A stretch of DNA of 64,000 nucleotides from Stomorhina lunata (GCA_933228675.1 OW121740.1:162946806-163010805); one strand, 5' to 3'; counted from the stretch's first letter, positions 43,570 through 58,600 are shown. The notes: a model not told the origin generated them from the sequence alone. Numbers and translations are program-made.

Positions 43570-46500
43570 TTCATATATGGAATTTTTGATCAAAATTTTT
43601 CTATATGAAAATTTTGATCAAAATTTTTCTATATGAAAATTTTGATCAAAATTTTTCTATATGAAAATTTTGATCAAAATTTTTCTATATGAAAATTTTG
43701 ATCAAAATTTTTCTATATGAAAATTTTGATCAAAATTTTTCTATATGAAAATTTTGATCAAAATTATTTTATATGAAAATTTTGATCAAAATTTTTCTAT
43801 ATGAAAATTTTCATCAAAATTTTTCTATATGAAAATTTTGATCAAAATTTTTCTTTATGAAAATTTTGATCAAAATTTTTCTATATGAAAATTTTGATCA
43901 AAATTTTTCTATATGAAAATTTTGATCAAAATTTTTCTATATGAAAATTTTGATCAAAATTTTTCTATATGAAAATTTTGATCAAAATTTTTCTATATGA
44001 AAATATTGATCAAAATTTTTCTATATGAAAATTTTGATCAAAATTTTTCTATATGAAAATTTTGATCAAAATTTTTCTATATGAAAATTTTGATCAAAAT
44101 TTTTCTATATGAAAATTTTGATCAAAATTTTTCTATATGAAAATTTTGATCAAAATTTTTCTATATGAAAATTTTGATCAAAATTTTTCTATATGAAAAT
44201 TTTGATCAAAATTTTTCTATATGAAAATTTTGATCAAAATTTTTCCATATGAAAATTTTGATCAAAATTTTTCTATATGAAAATTTTGATCAAAATTTTT
44301 CTATATGAAAATTTTGATCAAAATTTTTCTATATGAAAATTTTGATCAAAATTTTTCTATATGAAAATTTTGATCAAAATTTTTCTATATGAAAATTTTG
44401 ATCAAAATTTTTCTATATGAAAATTTTGATCAAAATTTTTCTATATGAAAATTTTGATCAAAATTTTTCTATATGAAAATTTTGATCAAAATTTTTCTAT
44501 ATGAAAATTTTGATCAAAATTTTTCTATATGAAAATTTTGATCAAAATTTTTCTATATGAAAATTTTGATCAAAATTTTTCTATATGAAAATTTTGATCA
44601 AAATTTTTCTATATGAAAATTTTGATCAAAATTTTTCTATATGAAAATTTTGATCAAAATTTTTCTATATGAAAATTTTGATCAAAATTTTTCTATATGA
44701 AAATTTTGATCAAAATTTTTCTATATGAAAATTTTGATCAAAATTTTTCTATATGAAAATTTTGATCAAAATTTTTCTATATGAAAATTTTGATCAAAAT
44801 TTTTCTATATGAAAATTTTGATCAAAATTTTTCTATATGAAAATTTTGATCAAAATTTTTCTATATGAAAATTTTGATCAAAATTTTTCTATATGAAAAT
44901 TTTGATCAAAATTTTTCTATATGAAAATTTTGATCAAAATTTTTCTATATGAAAATTTTGATCAAAATTTTTCTATATGAAAATTTTGATCAAAATTTTT
45001 CTATATGAAAATTTTGATCAAAATTTTTCTATATGAAAATTTTGATCAAAATTTTTCTATATGAAAATTTTGATCAAAATTTTTCTATATGAAGATTTTG
45101 ATCAAAATTTTTCTATATGAAAATTTTGATCAAAATTTTTCTATATGAAAATTTTGATCAAAATTTTTCTATATGAAAATTTTGATCAAAATTTTTCTAT
45201 ATGAAAATTTTGATCAAAATTTTTCTATATGAAAATTTTGATCAAAATTTTTCTATATGAAAATTTTGATCAAAATTTTTCTATATGAAAATTTTGATCA
45301 AAATTTTTCTATATGAAAATTTTGATCAAAATTTTTCTATATGAAAATTTTGATCAAAATTTTTCTATATGAAAATTTTGATCAAAATTTTTCTATATGA
45401 AAATTTTGATCAAAATTTTTCTATATGAAAATTTTGATCAAAATTTTTCTATATGAAAATTTTGATCAAAATTTTTCTATATGAAAATTTTGATCAAAAT
45501 TTTTCTATATGAAAATTTTGATCAAAATTTTTCTATATGAAAATTTTGATCAAAATTTTTCTATATGAAAATTTTGATCAAAATTTTTCTATATGAAAAT
45601 TTTGATCAAAATTTTTCTATATGAAAATTTTGATCAAAATTTTTCTATATGAAAATTTTGATCACAATTTTTCTATATGAAAATTTTGATCAAAATTTTT
45701 CTATATGAAAATTTTGATCAAAATTTTTCTATATGAAAATTTTGATCACAATTTTTCTATATGAAAATTTTGATCAAAATTTTTCTATATGAAAATTTTG
45801 ATCAAAATTTTTCTATATGAAAATTTTGATCAAAATTTTTCTATATGAAAATTTTGATCAAAATTTTTCTATATGAAAATTTTGATCAAAATTTTTCTAT
45901 ATGAAAATTTTGATCACAATTTTTCTATATGAAAATTTTGATCAAAATTTTTCTATAGAAAAATTTTGATCAAAATTTTTCTGTATGAAAATTTTGATCA
46001 AAATTTTTCTATATGAAAATTTTGATCAAAATTTTTCTATATGAAAATTTTGATCAAAATTTCTCTATATGAAATTTTTGATCAAAATTTTTCTATATGA
46101 AATTTTTGATCAAAATTTTTCTATATGAAAATTTTGATCAAAATTTTTCTATATGAAAATTTTGATCAAAATTTTTCTATATGAAAATTTTGATCAAAAT
46201 TTTTCTATATGAAAATTTTGATCAAAATTTTTCTATATGAAAATTTTGATCAAAATTTTTCTATATGAAAATTTTGATCAAAATTTTTCTATATGAAAAT
46301 TTTGATCAAAATTTTTCTATATGAAAATTTTGATCAAAATTTTTCTATATGAAAATTTTGATCAAAATTTTTCTATATGAAAATTTTGATCAAAATTTTT
46401 CTATATGAAAATTTTGATCAAAATTTTTCTATATGAAAATTTTGATCAAAATTTTTCTATATGAAAATTTTGATCAAAATTTTTCTATATGAAAATTTTG

Positions 46501-47569
46501 ATCAAAATTTTTCTATATGAAAATTTTGATCAAAATTTTTCTATATGAAAATTTTGATCAAAATTTTTCTATATGAAAATTTTGATCAAAATTTTTCTAT
46601 ATGAAAATTTTGATCAAAATTTTTCTATATGAAAATTTTGATCAAAATTTTTCTATATGAAAATTTTGATCAAAATTTTTCTATATGAAAATTTTGATCA
46701 AAATTTTTCTATATGAAAATTTTGATCAAAATTTTTCTATATGAAAATTTTGATCAAAATTTTTCTATATGAAAATTTTGATCAAAATTTGTCTATATGA
46801 AAATTTTTCTATATGAAAATTTTGATCAAAATTTTTCTATATGAAAATTTTGATCAAAATTTTTCTATATGAAAATTTTGATCAAAATATTTCTATATGA
46901 AAATTTTGATCAAAACTTTTCTATATGAAAATTTTGATCAAAATTTTTCTATATCAAAATTTTGATCAAAATTTTTCTATATGAAAATTTTGATCAAAAT
47001 TTTTCTATATGAAAATTTTGATCAAAATTTTTCTATATGAAAATTTTGATCAAAATTTTTCTATATGAAAATTTTGATCAAAATTTTTCTATATGAAAAT
47101 TTTGATCAAAATTTTTCTATATGAAAATTTTGATCAAAATTTTTCTATATGAAAATTTTGATCAAAATTTTTATATATGAAAATTTTGATCAAAATTTTT
47201 CTATATGAAAATTTTGATCAAAATTTTTCTATATGAAAATTTTGATCAAAATTTTTCTATATGAAATGTTTGATCAAAATTTTTCTATATGAAAATTTTG
47301 ATCAAAATTTTTCTATATGAAAATTTTGATCAAAATTTTTCTATATGAAAATTTTGATCAAAATTTTTCTATATGAAAATTTTGATCAAAATTTTTCTAT
47401 ATGAAAATTTTGATCAAAATTTTTCTATATGAAAATTTTGATCAAAATTTTTCTATATGAAAATTTTGATTAAAATTTGTCTATATTAAAATTTTGATCA
47501 AAATTTTTTTATATAAAAATATTGATCAAAATTTTTCTATATGAAAATTTTGATCAAAATTTTTCTATT
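43570..47569 (+). repeat. 28-bp palindromic minisatellite, homogeneous array (forward)
   Basis: About 140 units of TTTTTCTATATG plus AAAATTTTGATCAAAA. Adjacent units contain the perfect 20-bp palindrome AAAATTTTGATCAAAATTTT. Most units are identical; variants are isolated (for example 'cacaattttt' at 45663, 45748 and 45914) and cluster toward the right end. One 18-bp partial unit occurs at 46790-46810. The period 28 is not a multiple of 3, so no long frame arises. Extreme homogeneity implies recent amplification. Confidence 0.95.
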
Positions 47570-48784
47570 TACCCAAATTGATTTTCGATGAGTGTAGACG
47601 AAATTGCTTTGGATATTCTGTTTAAAATTACTCCAAAAATATCATCCTTGGTATAAGAAGAGGTGTTATTTCCCTTCAGTTTAAAAGGGTGACATTAACC
47701 CTTTTAGTATTTTAACTAGAAACGCTTCACTCGAGGAGGTTTTCAGAACTTTCTCTACCCATATTTTATGCTTAAATGTTATTCTTTAAATTTTCATTAA
47801 GAACAAGGTAAACTTAACTTTCTCTGACCAAGAATAAATCAGCATATTAAAGATGTTTTCACTATCCCTAGAATTTACCTTAACATAAATTATATCAACA
47901 AAAACCAAAAAACAACAAAACTTGGTCAGTAGGGTTCATATTATTGTTGTTATTCTTTTAATGTTATTATCATTTCCTTTTTTCTTACTCTGTTTTAACC
48001 ATTACCTTGCAAAGCTTTTAACATAAAATAACAATGTCCTTTTTTTCTGTTCTGGCATAAATTGTGCATTTACTCTTTTTGCTCATTTTTTAGTTTTTTT
48101 TTTTTTAAGTAATGCTTGTTTCTTTCTTTTGTAGCTTTCAAGCTAAATTTGGCCGAGTTTTTCATCTTAAATTTTTTAAGTCAGTGTTGCCGTTGTACTT
48201 TTATGAAAGTAAATACCCGGAAGTTCTAAGTTGAAAAAAAAATCAAAAAAAGTAATGAGTTGCTTCTTATTTGAATATGATTTTATCATCTGAGGAAAAA
48301 ACTGAAAGCCTAGAGTACCTATTATACCTTTCTAGTTATCAGGTTACATCTATAAATATTTTCTGGTACTTTAGTTCTTTTTCGAACTGCTGGTAAGTTC
48401 ATATAGTTTCTTTAGCTATATAGGGAAACAACATTACCTATGTTACTTCTATAACATGAACATGAATGTGGAACATTTTATAACCAAAGTTGTAGGCGTA
48501 TAGGATGTGGGATGATGTTCCGTCTATGTGTTTGTATCTACTTAAAAGCCACATTCAATAGAGTTTCGGCTACAGGAGGAGTGTGATGTATTTGGTGTAG
48601 CGAATATTGTAACATTAATGCTTCTTTCTATAATTAAAATGAAATAGCCAGCATAATGCCAAAGTAATTAGTAGTGTTACTAATGCCTTGTCTCTTGTTT
48701 TGTCTTTAAACCTGGCGTCACCGTTGATGCTGCTTTTATTTTCAAAGCACAGTCTTACGAAAATGGAGAAAAATGAAAACATTT
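47570..48784. other. Unassigned single-copy-looking DNA between arrays
   Basis: No recognisable gene. There are short patches of normal composition ('ttgatgctgcttttatttt', 'tagtagtgttactaatgcc'). Confidence 0.4.
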
Positions 48785-51700
48785 TTTCTAGATGAAAATT
48801 TTGTTAATCAAACTTCTATACAAAAATTTTGATGAAAATTTTTCTATATGAGAATTGTGATCAAAATTTTACTATATAAAAGTTTTAATCAAAATTTTTA
48901 TTTGATAAAATTTTGATCAAAATTTTTCTATATGAAAATTTTGACCAACATTTTTTTATATGAAAATTTTTGATCGAAATTTTTCTAATGAACCATTTAA
49001 TCAAAATTTTTCTGTATGAAAATTTTAATAAAAATTTTTTTATAAGAAAATTTTGATAAAAAGTTTTTGATAAGAAAATTTTAATCAAAAAATTTCTATA
49101 AAAAGTTTGTTGTATATAATTTTTCTATAGATAATTTTAATTAAAATTTGTCTATAAGTAATTTTTGATAAAAAATTTTCTGTAAGAAAATTTTAATCAA
49201 AATTTTTAATATAAAAAATTTGTTAACAAAATTTTTCTGTATGAAAATTTTTATCAAAATTTTTATATATAAAAATTTTGATCAACATTTTTCTATATAA
49301 AAATTTCGATCAAAATTTGTATATATAAAAATTTAAATAAAAATTTCGGTCAAAATTTTTCTATAAGAAAATAATTTTTCTATAAGAAAATTTTAATCAA
49401 AAATTTTCTATTAGAAAATTTTAATCACAAATTTTATACAAGAAAAATTTGATCAAAATTTTTCTATATAAAAATTTTGATCAAAATTTTTCTATATAAA
49501 AATTTTGATCAAAATTTTTCTATATAAAAATTTTGATCAAAATTTTTCTATATAAAAATTTTGATCAAAATTTTTCTATATGAAAATTTTGATCAAAATT
49601 TTTCTTTATGAAAATTTTGATTAAAATTTTTCTATATGAAAATTTTGATCAAAAATTTTCTATATTAAAATTTTGATCAAAATTTTTCTATGTGAAAATT
49701 TTGATCAAAATTTGTCTATATAAAAATTTTTCTATATAAAAATTTTTATCAAAATTTTTCTAAATAAATTTTTTTTCAAAATTTTTCTATATAAAAATTT
49801 TTATCAACATTTTCTAAATGAAGATTTCGATCAAAATTTTTCTCTATGAAAATTTTGATCAAAATTTTTCTATGTGAAAATTTTGATCAAAATTTTTCTA
49901 TATGAAAATTGTGTCGAAATTTTTCTATATTAAAAATTAAAATTTTCAATTAAAATTTTTCTGTATGAAACTTTTGATCAAAATTTTTCTATATGAAAAT
50001 TTTGATCAAAATTTTTCCATATGAAAATTTTGATCAAAATTTTTCCATATGAAAATTTTGATCAAAATTTTTCCATATGAAAATTTTGATCAAAATTTTT
50101 CCATATAAAAATTTTGATCAAAATTTTTCTAAATAAAAATTTTTTTCAAAATTTTTCTATATAAAAATTTTTATCAACATTTTTCTAAATGAAGATTTCG
50201 ATCAAAATTTTTCTCTATGAAAATTTTGATCAAAATTTTTCTATATGAAAATTTTGATCAAAATTTTTCTATATGAAAATTTTGATCAAAATTTTTCTAT
50301 ATGAAAATTTTTATCAAAATTTTTCTATATGAAAATTTTGATCAAAATTTTTCTATAAGAAAATTTTGATCAAAATTTTTCTATAAGAAAATTTTGATCA
50401 AAATTTTTCTATATGAAAATTTTGATCAAAATTTTTCTATATGAAAACTTTGATCAAAATTTTTCTATATGAAAACTTTGATCAAAATTTTTCTATATTA
50501 AAATTTTGATCAAAATTTTTCTATATGAAAATTTTGATCAAAATTTTTCTATATGAAAATTTTGATCAAAATTTTTCTATATGAAAATTTTGATCAAAAT
50601 TTTTCTATATGAAAATTTTGATCAAAATTTTTCTATATGAAAATTTTGATCAAAATTTTTCTATATGAAAATTTTGATCAAAATTTTTCTATATGAAAAT
50701 TTTGATCAAAATTTTTCTATATGAAAATTTTGATCAAAATTTTTCTATATGAAAATTTTGATCAAAATTTTCCTATATGAAAATTTTGATCACAATTTTT
50801 CTTTATGAAAATTTTGATCAAAATTTTTCTATATGAAAATTTTGATCAAAATTTTTCTATATGAAAATTTTGATCAAAATTTTTCTATATGAAAATTTTA
50901 ATCAAAATTTTCCTATATGAGAATTTTGATAAAAAATTTTCTATATGAAAATTTTGATCAAAATTTATCTATATGAAAATTTTGAACAAAATTTTTCTAT
51001 ATGAAAATTTTGATCAAAATTTTTCTATATGAAAATTTTGATCAAAATTTTTCTATATGAAAATTTTGATCAAAATTTTTCTATATGAAAATTTTGATCA
51101 AAATTTTTCTATATGAAAATTTTGATCAAAATTTTTCTATATGAAAATTTTGATCAAAATTTTTCTATATGAAAATTTTGATCAAAATTTTTCTATAAGA
51201 AAATTTTGATCAAAATTTTTCTATAAGAAAATTTTGATCAAAATTTTTCTATATGAAAATTTTGATCAAAATTTTTCTATATGAAAATTTTGATCAAAAT
51301 TGTTCTATATGAAAATTTTGATCACAATTTTTCTTTATGAAAATTTTGATCAAAATTTTTCTATATGAAAATTTTGATCAAAATAATTCTAAATGAACAT
51401 TTTAATCAAAATTTTTCTAAATGAAAATTTTGATCAAAAATTTTCTGTATGAACATTTTGATCAAAAATTTTCTGTATGAAAATTTTATCAAAATTTTTC
51501 TACATAAATATTTTGATCAAAATTTTATTGTATGAAAATTTAGATCGAAATTTTTCTATATAAAAATTTTAATCAAAATAATTCTAAATGAACATTTTAA
51601 TCAAAATTTTTCTAAATGAAAATTTTGATCAAAAATTTTCTGTATGAACATTTTGATCAAAAATTTTCTGTATGAAAATTTTATCAAAATTTTTCTACAT

Positions 51701-51905
51701 AAATATTTTGATCAAAATTTTATTGTATGAAAATTTAGATCGAAATTTTTCTATATAAAAATTTTAATCAAAAATTTTTTATATAAAAATTTTATAAGAA
51801 ATTTTTCATTAATTAAAAATTTTGATCAAAAATTTTCTATATAAAAATTTTGATCAAAACTTTTGTTTATAAAAATATAATAAGAAATTTCTCTATACAC
51901 AAATG
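48785..51905 (+). repeat. 28-bp minisatellite, degenerate array (forward)
   Basis: Same unit and orientation as 43570-47569, with many substitutions and indels at the edges (48785-49440, 51370-51905) and more homogeneous blocks in the middle (50230-50760, 50990-51300). A 173-bp segment with 'aataattctaaatgaac' is duplicated in tandem at about 51380 and 51575. The edge-to-centre gradient is as expected if array edges escape homogenisation. Confidence 0.9.
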
Positions 51906-53237
51906 TTGATCCTTCTGTATGCAAATTTTTGGTCAAAATTTCTTTCATCCTTCAAAATCACTTAAATGTCCACTGTCCAGACACTGTAAGTCGTCATGTC
52001 TGTTGTCGCTTTGACTGCTTTTATAGCAAAAATTTTCATTTAGCTTCCATTATCTTTATCATGTATTCTTGTATTGGTGTAATGGTAACAGTATATGTTT
52101 TTTTTTTCCTTTTTTTTTCGGCTATTAGGGGTTTTTTCTGGCAGCTACTTTTATAGGTTAGTGTCCCAGCAGTTTCAAAAACGAGGATCTTATTATTATT
52201 TAGAGATTATTAGGATTAAAGAAGCCTGGAGATAAATTATTCTGGATGCCTTATAGTAATCTAACTTTATGACGATAAGTGTGGGCTGCACAATATACCG
52301 AAAACTTTCGTATATTTCCAATTACATGTTGAAATAAGACAAATTTATTAGCTTATTTGGGAGTAGATCATTTACTTTAGAACTGCTGGGATTTTAAGGG
52401 ATTTTGCTTCGTTGTATATGTAGAATATATTATTGTACATGTGTTGGGAATATCCTTTGCAGATCCCTGAGTCTCTATATATAGTTGTTATCTCATGTCC
52501 TGGATGTTGTTGTCTCTAGCATAATTTTGGTAAACAATTGCGAAAAAAGTGAAAATAAAACTAAAAATAATTTCTAGATAAACGTTGTCGTTTTTGTGCT
52601 CATTAAAATGTGAAGTCTATAATTAGTTGGTGTTTTTCCTTGTTTTGTGTCTGTCACTTTGACTTTGATATACTAGGTTGTAATTTTTTTTCCTTTGATG
52701 TTATATTTCATTTCAGTTTTTTTTTGGGCAAATCATTTTAAAATTAAAAAAGGACAAACATTTGTTTTAGAGGTTATTTTTGAACAAATTTGACATTTTT
52801 TGGTTTTTAAATTGCATTGTGGCTTTAAATGTGAAATATATTTATTTTCAAAATTTCTTGACTTTTTTTTTTAAGAAAACTAATGGAATTAAATTTTTAT
52901 TTTTATAAAAATGTTTTCTTAAAATTTTGCAAACTCACTCATAAAAATTTTTTCGATGTTTGATTTACTTTTTGAAGCCGGGACAAAGAACTTACCTAAA
53001 AATAGAGAAAGATAAAAGTAAACTTTATTAAAAAATTTTTAAAGCGATAAAAGATTTAAGTTACAGTTACTAGGGTAAATAAAGTATGTTTTAATTTTTG
53101 GGTATATATATTAAAATTTGAGCATATTTTTAAAAATTTATAAATATATCAAATTTGATAAAAGATATTTTTTCAATGACTTTATAGTAGCTTCTGTTTT
53201 CTTTCTGAACCAATGTTTTTTTTGGAAAATTTTTTGT
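51906..53237. other. Non-repetitive DNA within duplicated block
   Basis: No gene was recognised. The open frames at 51929-52156 and 53118-53426 are low complexity and recur in the second copy only because of the duplication. Confidence 0.4.
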
Positions 53238-53633
53238 AGAAATATTTTTTTATCGAATAATTTTCCAAAGAAAATTTTTTTATCGATTGTTTTACATATA
53301 GAAAAATTTTCATATAGAGAAATTTTGAACAAAATTTGTCTATATGAAAAATTTGTGATAAAAAAATGTTTCTATATCAAAATTTTCGATAAAAAAATTT
53401 GTATAGAAAATTATTCGGTAAAATAATATTTAATCGAAAAATGTTGACCAAAATTTTGAAATAGAGAAATTTTAATCAAAATCTTGATACAGATTATTTT
53501 GATCAAAATTTTCATATGGAAAAACTTCGATCAAAATTTTCAAATAGAAAATTTTTTATTAAAATTTTCATAGAGAAAATATTTGATCAACATTTTAATA
53601 TCGAATTACTTTTTCATATATAAAATTTTGTTT

Positions 53634-53697
53634 AAAATTTTGATCAAAATTTTCATATAGAAAAATTTTTCTATATGAAAATTTTGATCAAAATTTT
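53634..53697. repeat. 64-bp perfect palindrome at array inversion point (copy 1)
   Basis: Centred on AAAAATTTTT between CATATAG on the left and CTATATG on the right, with AAAATTTTGATCAAAATTTT in each arm. To the right all 28-bp units are in the opposite orientation to the 43.6-51.9 kb arrays. The palindrome contains the only nearby forward unit. Confidence 0.9.
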
Positions 53698-55628
53698 CAT
53701 ATAGAAATATTTTGATCAAAATTTTCATATAGAAAAATTTTGATCAAAATTTTCATATAGAAAAATTTTGATCAAAATTTTCATATAGAAAAAATTTTGA
53801 TCAAAATTTTCATATAGAAAATTTTTGATCAAAATTTTCATATAGAAAAATTTTGATCAAAATTTTCATATAGAAAAATTTTGATCAAAATTTTCATATA
53901 GAAAAATTTTGATCAAAATTTTCATATAGAAAAATTTTGATCAAAATTTTCATATAGAAAAATTTTGATCAAAATTTTCATATAGAAAAATTTTGATCAA
54001 AATTTTCATATAGAAAAATTTTGATCAAAATTTTTATATAGAAAAATTTTGATCAAAATTTTCATATAGAAAAATTTTGATCAAAATTTTCATATAGAAA
54101 AATTTTGATCAAAATTTTCATATAGAAAAATTTTGATCAAAATTTTCACATAGAAAAATTTTGATCAAAATTTTCATATAGAAAAATTTTGATCAAAATT
54201 TTCATATAGAAAAATTTTGATCAAAATTTTCATGTAGAAAAATTTTGATCAAAATTTTCATATAGAAAAATTTTGATCAAAATTTTCATATAGAAAAATT
54301 TTGATCAAAATTTTCATATAGAAAAATTTTGATCAAAATTTTCATATAGAAAAATTTTGATCAAAATTTTCATATAGAAAAATTTTGATCAAAATTTTCA
54401 TATAGAAAAATTTTGATCAAAATTTTCATATAGAAAAATTTTGATCAAAATTTTCATATAGAAAAATTTTGATCAAAATTTTCATATAGAAAAATTTTGA
54501 TCAAAATTTTCATATAGAAAAATTTTGATCAAAATTTTCATATAGAAAAATTTTGATCAAAATTTTCATATAGAAAAATTTTGATCAAAATTTTCATATA
54601 GAAAAATTTTGATCAAAATTTTCATATAGAAAAATTTTGATCAAAATTTTCATATACAAAATTTTATTAAAATTTTTATATAGAAAAATTTTGATCAAAA
54701 TTTTCATATAGAAAATTTTTAATAAAAATTTTCATATAGAAAAATGTTGATCAAAATTTTCATATAGAAAAATTTTGATCAAAATTTTCATATAGAAAAA
54801 TTTTGATCAAAATTTTCATATAGAAAAATTTTGATCAAAATTTTCATATAGAAAAATTTTGATCAAAATTTTCATATAGAAAAATTTTGATCAAAATTTT
54901 CATATAGAAAAATTTTGATCAAAATTTTCATATAGAAAAATTTTGATCAAAATTTTCATATAGAAAAATTTTGATCAAAATTTTCATATAGAAAAATTTT
55001 GATCAAAATTTTCATATAAAAAAATTTTGATCAAAATTTTCATATAGAAAAATTTTGATCAAAATTTTCATATAGAAAAATTTTGATCAAAATTTTCATA
55101 TAGAAAAATTTTGATCAAAATTTTCATATAGAAAAATTTTGATCAAAATTTTCATATAGAAAAATTTTGATCAAAATTTTCATATAGAAAAATTTTGATC
55201 AAAATTTTCATATAGAAAAATTTTGATCAAAATTTTCATATAGAAAAATTTTGATCAAAATTTTCATATAGAAAAATTTTGATCAAAATTTTCATATAGA
55301 AAAATTTTGATCAAAATTTTCATATAGAAAAATTTTGATCAAAATTTTCATATAGAAAAATTTTGATCAAAATTTTCATATAGAAAAATTTTGATCAAAA
55401 TTTTCATATAGAAAAATTTTGATCAAAATTTTCATATAGAAAAATTTTGATCAAAATTTTCATATAGAAAAATTTTGATCAAAATTTTCATATAGAAAAA
55501 TTTTGATCAAAATTTTCATATAGAAAAATTTTGATCAAAATTTTCATATAGAAAAATTTTGATCAAAATTTTCATATAGAAAAATTTTGATCAAAATTTT
55601 CATATAGAAAAATTTTGATCAAAATTTT
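53698..55628 (-). repeat. 28-bp minisatellite, inverted array 1
   Basis: About 69 units in the reverse-complement orientation (CATATAGAAAAA followed by TTTTGATCAAAA). Marker variants are 'cacatag' at 54148, 'catgtag' at 54231, and a defective unit pair at 54655-54720. The array stops abruptly at the duplication junction 55628/55629. Confidence 0.95.
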
Positions 55629-58600
55629 CGAAATTTTTCTATATAAAAATTTTAATCAAAAATTTTTTATATAAAAATTTTATAAGAAATTTTTCATTAA
55701 TTAAAAATTTTGATCAAAAATTTTCTATATAAAAATTTTGATCAAAACTTTTGTTTATAAAAATATAATAAGAAATTTCTCTATACACAAATGTTGATCC
55801 TTCTGTATGCAAATTTTTGGTCAAAATTTCTTTCATCCTTCAAAATCACTTAAATGTCCACTGTCCAGACACTGTAAGTCGTCATGTCTGTTGTCGCTTT
55901 GACTGCTTTTATAGCAAAAATTTTCATTTAGCTTCCATTATCTTTATCATGTATTCTTGTATTGGTGTAATGGTAACAGTATATGTTTTTTTTTTTCCTT
56001 TTTTTTTCGGCTATTAGGGGTTTTTTCTGGCAGCTACTTTTATAGGTTAGTGTCCCAGCAGTTTCAAAAACGAGGATCTTATTATTATTTAGAGATTATT
56101 AGGATTAAAGAAGCCTGGAGATAAATTATTCTGGATGCCTTATAGTAATCTAACTTTATGACGATAAGTGTGGGCTGCACAATATACCGAAAACTTTCGT
56201 ATATTTCCAATTACATGTTGAAATAAGACAAATTTATTAGCTTATTTGGGAGTAGATCATTTACTTTAGAACTGCTGGGATTTTAAGGGATTTTGCTTCG
56301 TTGTATATGTAGAATATATTATTGTACATGTGTTGGGAATATCCTTTGCAGATCCCTGAGTCTCTATATATAGTTGTTATCTCATGTCCTGGATGTTGTT
56401 GTCTCTAGCATAATTTTGGTAAACAATTGCGAAAAAAGTGAAAATAAAACTAAAAATAATTTCTAGATAAACGTTGTCGTTTTTGTGCTCATTAAAATGT
56501 GAAGTCTATAATTAGTTGGTGTTTTTCCTTGTTTTGTGTCTGTCACTTTGACTTTGATATACTAGGTTGTAATTTTTTTTCCTTTGATGTTATATTTCAT
56601 TTCAGTTTTTTTTTGGGCAAATCATTTTAAAATTAAAAAAGGACAAACATTTGTTTTAGAGGTTATTTTTGAACAAATTTGACATTTTTTGGTTTTTAAA
56701 TTGCATTGTGGCTTTAAATGTGAAATATATTTATTTTCAAAATTTCTTGACTTTTTTTTTTAAGAAAACTAATGGAATTAAATTTTTATTTTTATAAAAA
56801 TGTTTTCTTAAAATTTTGCAAACTCACTCATAAAAATTTTTTCGATGTTTGATTTACTTTTTGAAGCCGGGACAAAGAACTTACCTAAAAATAGAGAAAG
56901 ATAAAAGTAAACTTTATTAAAAAATTTTTAAAGCGATAAAAGATTTAAGTTACAGTTACTAGGGTAAATAAAGTATGTTTTAATTTTTGGGTATATATAT
57001 TAAAATTTGAGCATATTTTTAAAAATTTATAAATATATCAAATTTGATAAAAGATATTTTTTCAATGACTTTATAGTAGCTTCTGTTTTCTTTCTGAACC
57101 AATGTTTTTTTTGGAAAATTTTTTGTAGAAATATTTTTTTATCGAATAATTTTCCAAAGAAAATTTTTTTATCGATTGTTTTACATATAGAAAAATTTTC
57201 ATATAGAGAAATTTTGAACAAAATTTGTCTATATGAAAAATTTGTGATAAAAAAATGTTTCTATATCAAAATTTTCGATAAAAAAATTTGTATAGAAAAT
57301 TATTCGGTAAAATAATATTTAATCGAAAAATGTTGACCAAAATTTTGAAATAGAGAAATTTTAATCAAAATCTTGATACAGATTATTTTGATCAAAATTT
57401 TCATATGGAAAAACTTCGATCAAAATTTTCAAATAGAAAATTTTTTATTAAAATTTTCATAGAGAAAATATTTGATCAACATTTTAATATCGAATTACTT
57501 TTTCATATATAAAATTTTGTTTAAAATTTTGATCAAAATTTTCATATAGAAAAATTTTTCTATATGAAAATTTTGATCAAAATTTTCATATAGAAATATT
57601 TTGATCAAAATTTTCATATAGAAAAATTTTGATCAAAATTTTCATATAGAAAAATTTTGATCAAAATTTTCATATAGAAAAAATTTTGATCAAAATTTTC
57701 ATATAGAAAATTTTTGATCAAAATTTTCATATAGAAAAATTTTGATCAAAATTTTCATATAGAAAAATTTTGATCAAAATTTTCATATAGAAAAATTTTG
57801 ATCAAAATTTTCATATAGAAAAATTTTGATCAAAATTTTCATATAGAAAAATTTTGATCAAAATTTTCATATAGAAAAATTTTGATCAAAATTTTCATAT
57901 AGAAAAATTTTGATCAAAATTTTCATATAGAAAAATTTTGATCAAAATTTTCACATAGAAAAATTTTGATCAAAATTTTCACATAGAAAAATTTTGATCA
58001 AAATTTTCACATAGAAAAATTTTGATCAAAATTTTCATATAGAAAAATTTTGATCAAAATTTTCATATAGAAAAATTTTGATCAAAATTTTCATATAGAA
58101 AAATTTTGATCAAAATTTTCATATAGAAAAATTTTGATCAAAATTTTCATATAGAAAAATTTTGATCAAAATTTTCATATAGAAAAATTTTGATCAAAAT
58201 TTTCATATAGAAAAATTTTGATCAAAATTTTCATATAGAAAAATTTTGATCAAAATTTTCATATAGAAAAATTTTGATCAAAATTTTCATATAGAAAAAT
58301 TTTGATCAAAATTTTCATATAGAAAAATTTTGATCAAAATTTTCATATAGAAAAATTTTGATCAAAATTTTCATATAGAAAAATTTTGATCAAAATTTTC
58401 ATATAGAAAAATTTTGATCAAAATTTTCATATAGAAAAATTTTGATCAAAATTTTCATATAGAAAAATTTTGATCAAAATTTTCATATAGAAAAATTTTG
58501 ATCAAAATTTTCATATAGAAAAATTTTGATCAAAATTTTCATATACAAAATTTTATTAAAATTTTTATATAGAAAAATTTTGATCAAAATTTTCATATAG

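Larger units (their letters stand above)
51741..55628. repeat. 3888-bp tandem duplication, first copy
   Basis: It comprises the decayed right edge of the forward array, ~1.2 kb of non-repetitive DNA (51905-53100) and the inverted 28-bp array. It is followed immediately by a second copy beginning with the same 'cgaaatttttctatataaaa' at 55629. The non-repetitive parts are essentially identical, apart from one T in a homopolymer near 52100/55990. Confidence 0.85.

Noticed and set aside
51929..52156. Small Cys-containing frame present twice (also 55817-56017)
   Set aside because: The recurrence is due to the 3888-bp duplication, and the two frames end differently because of one homopolymer base, so there is no evidence of coding constraint.
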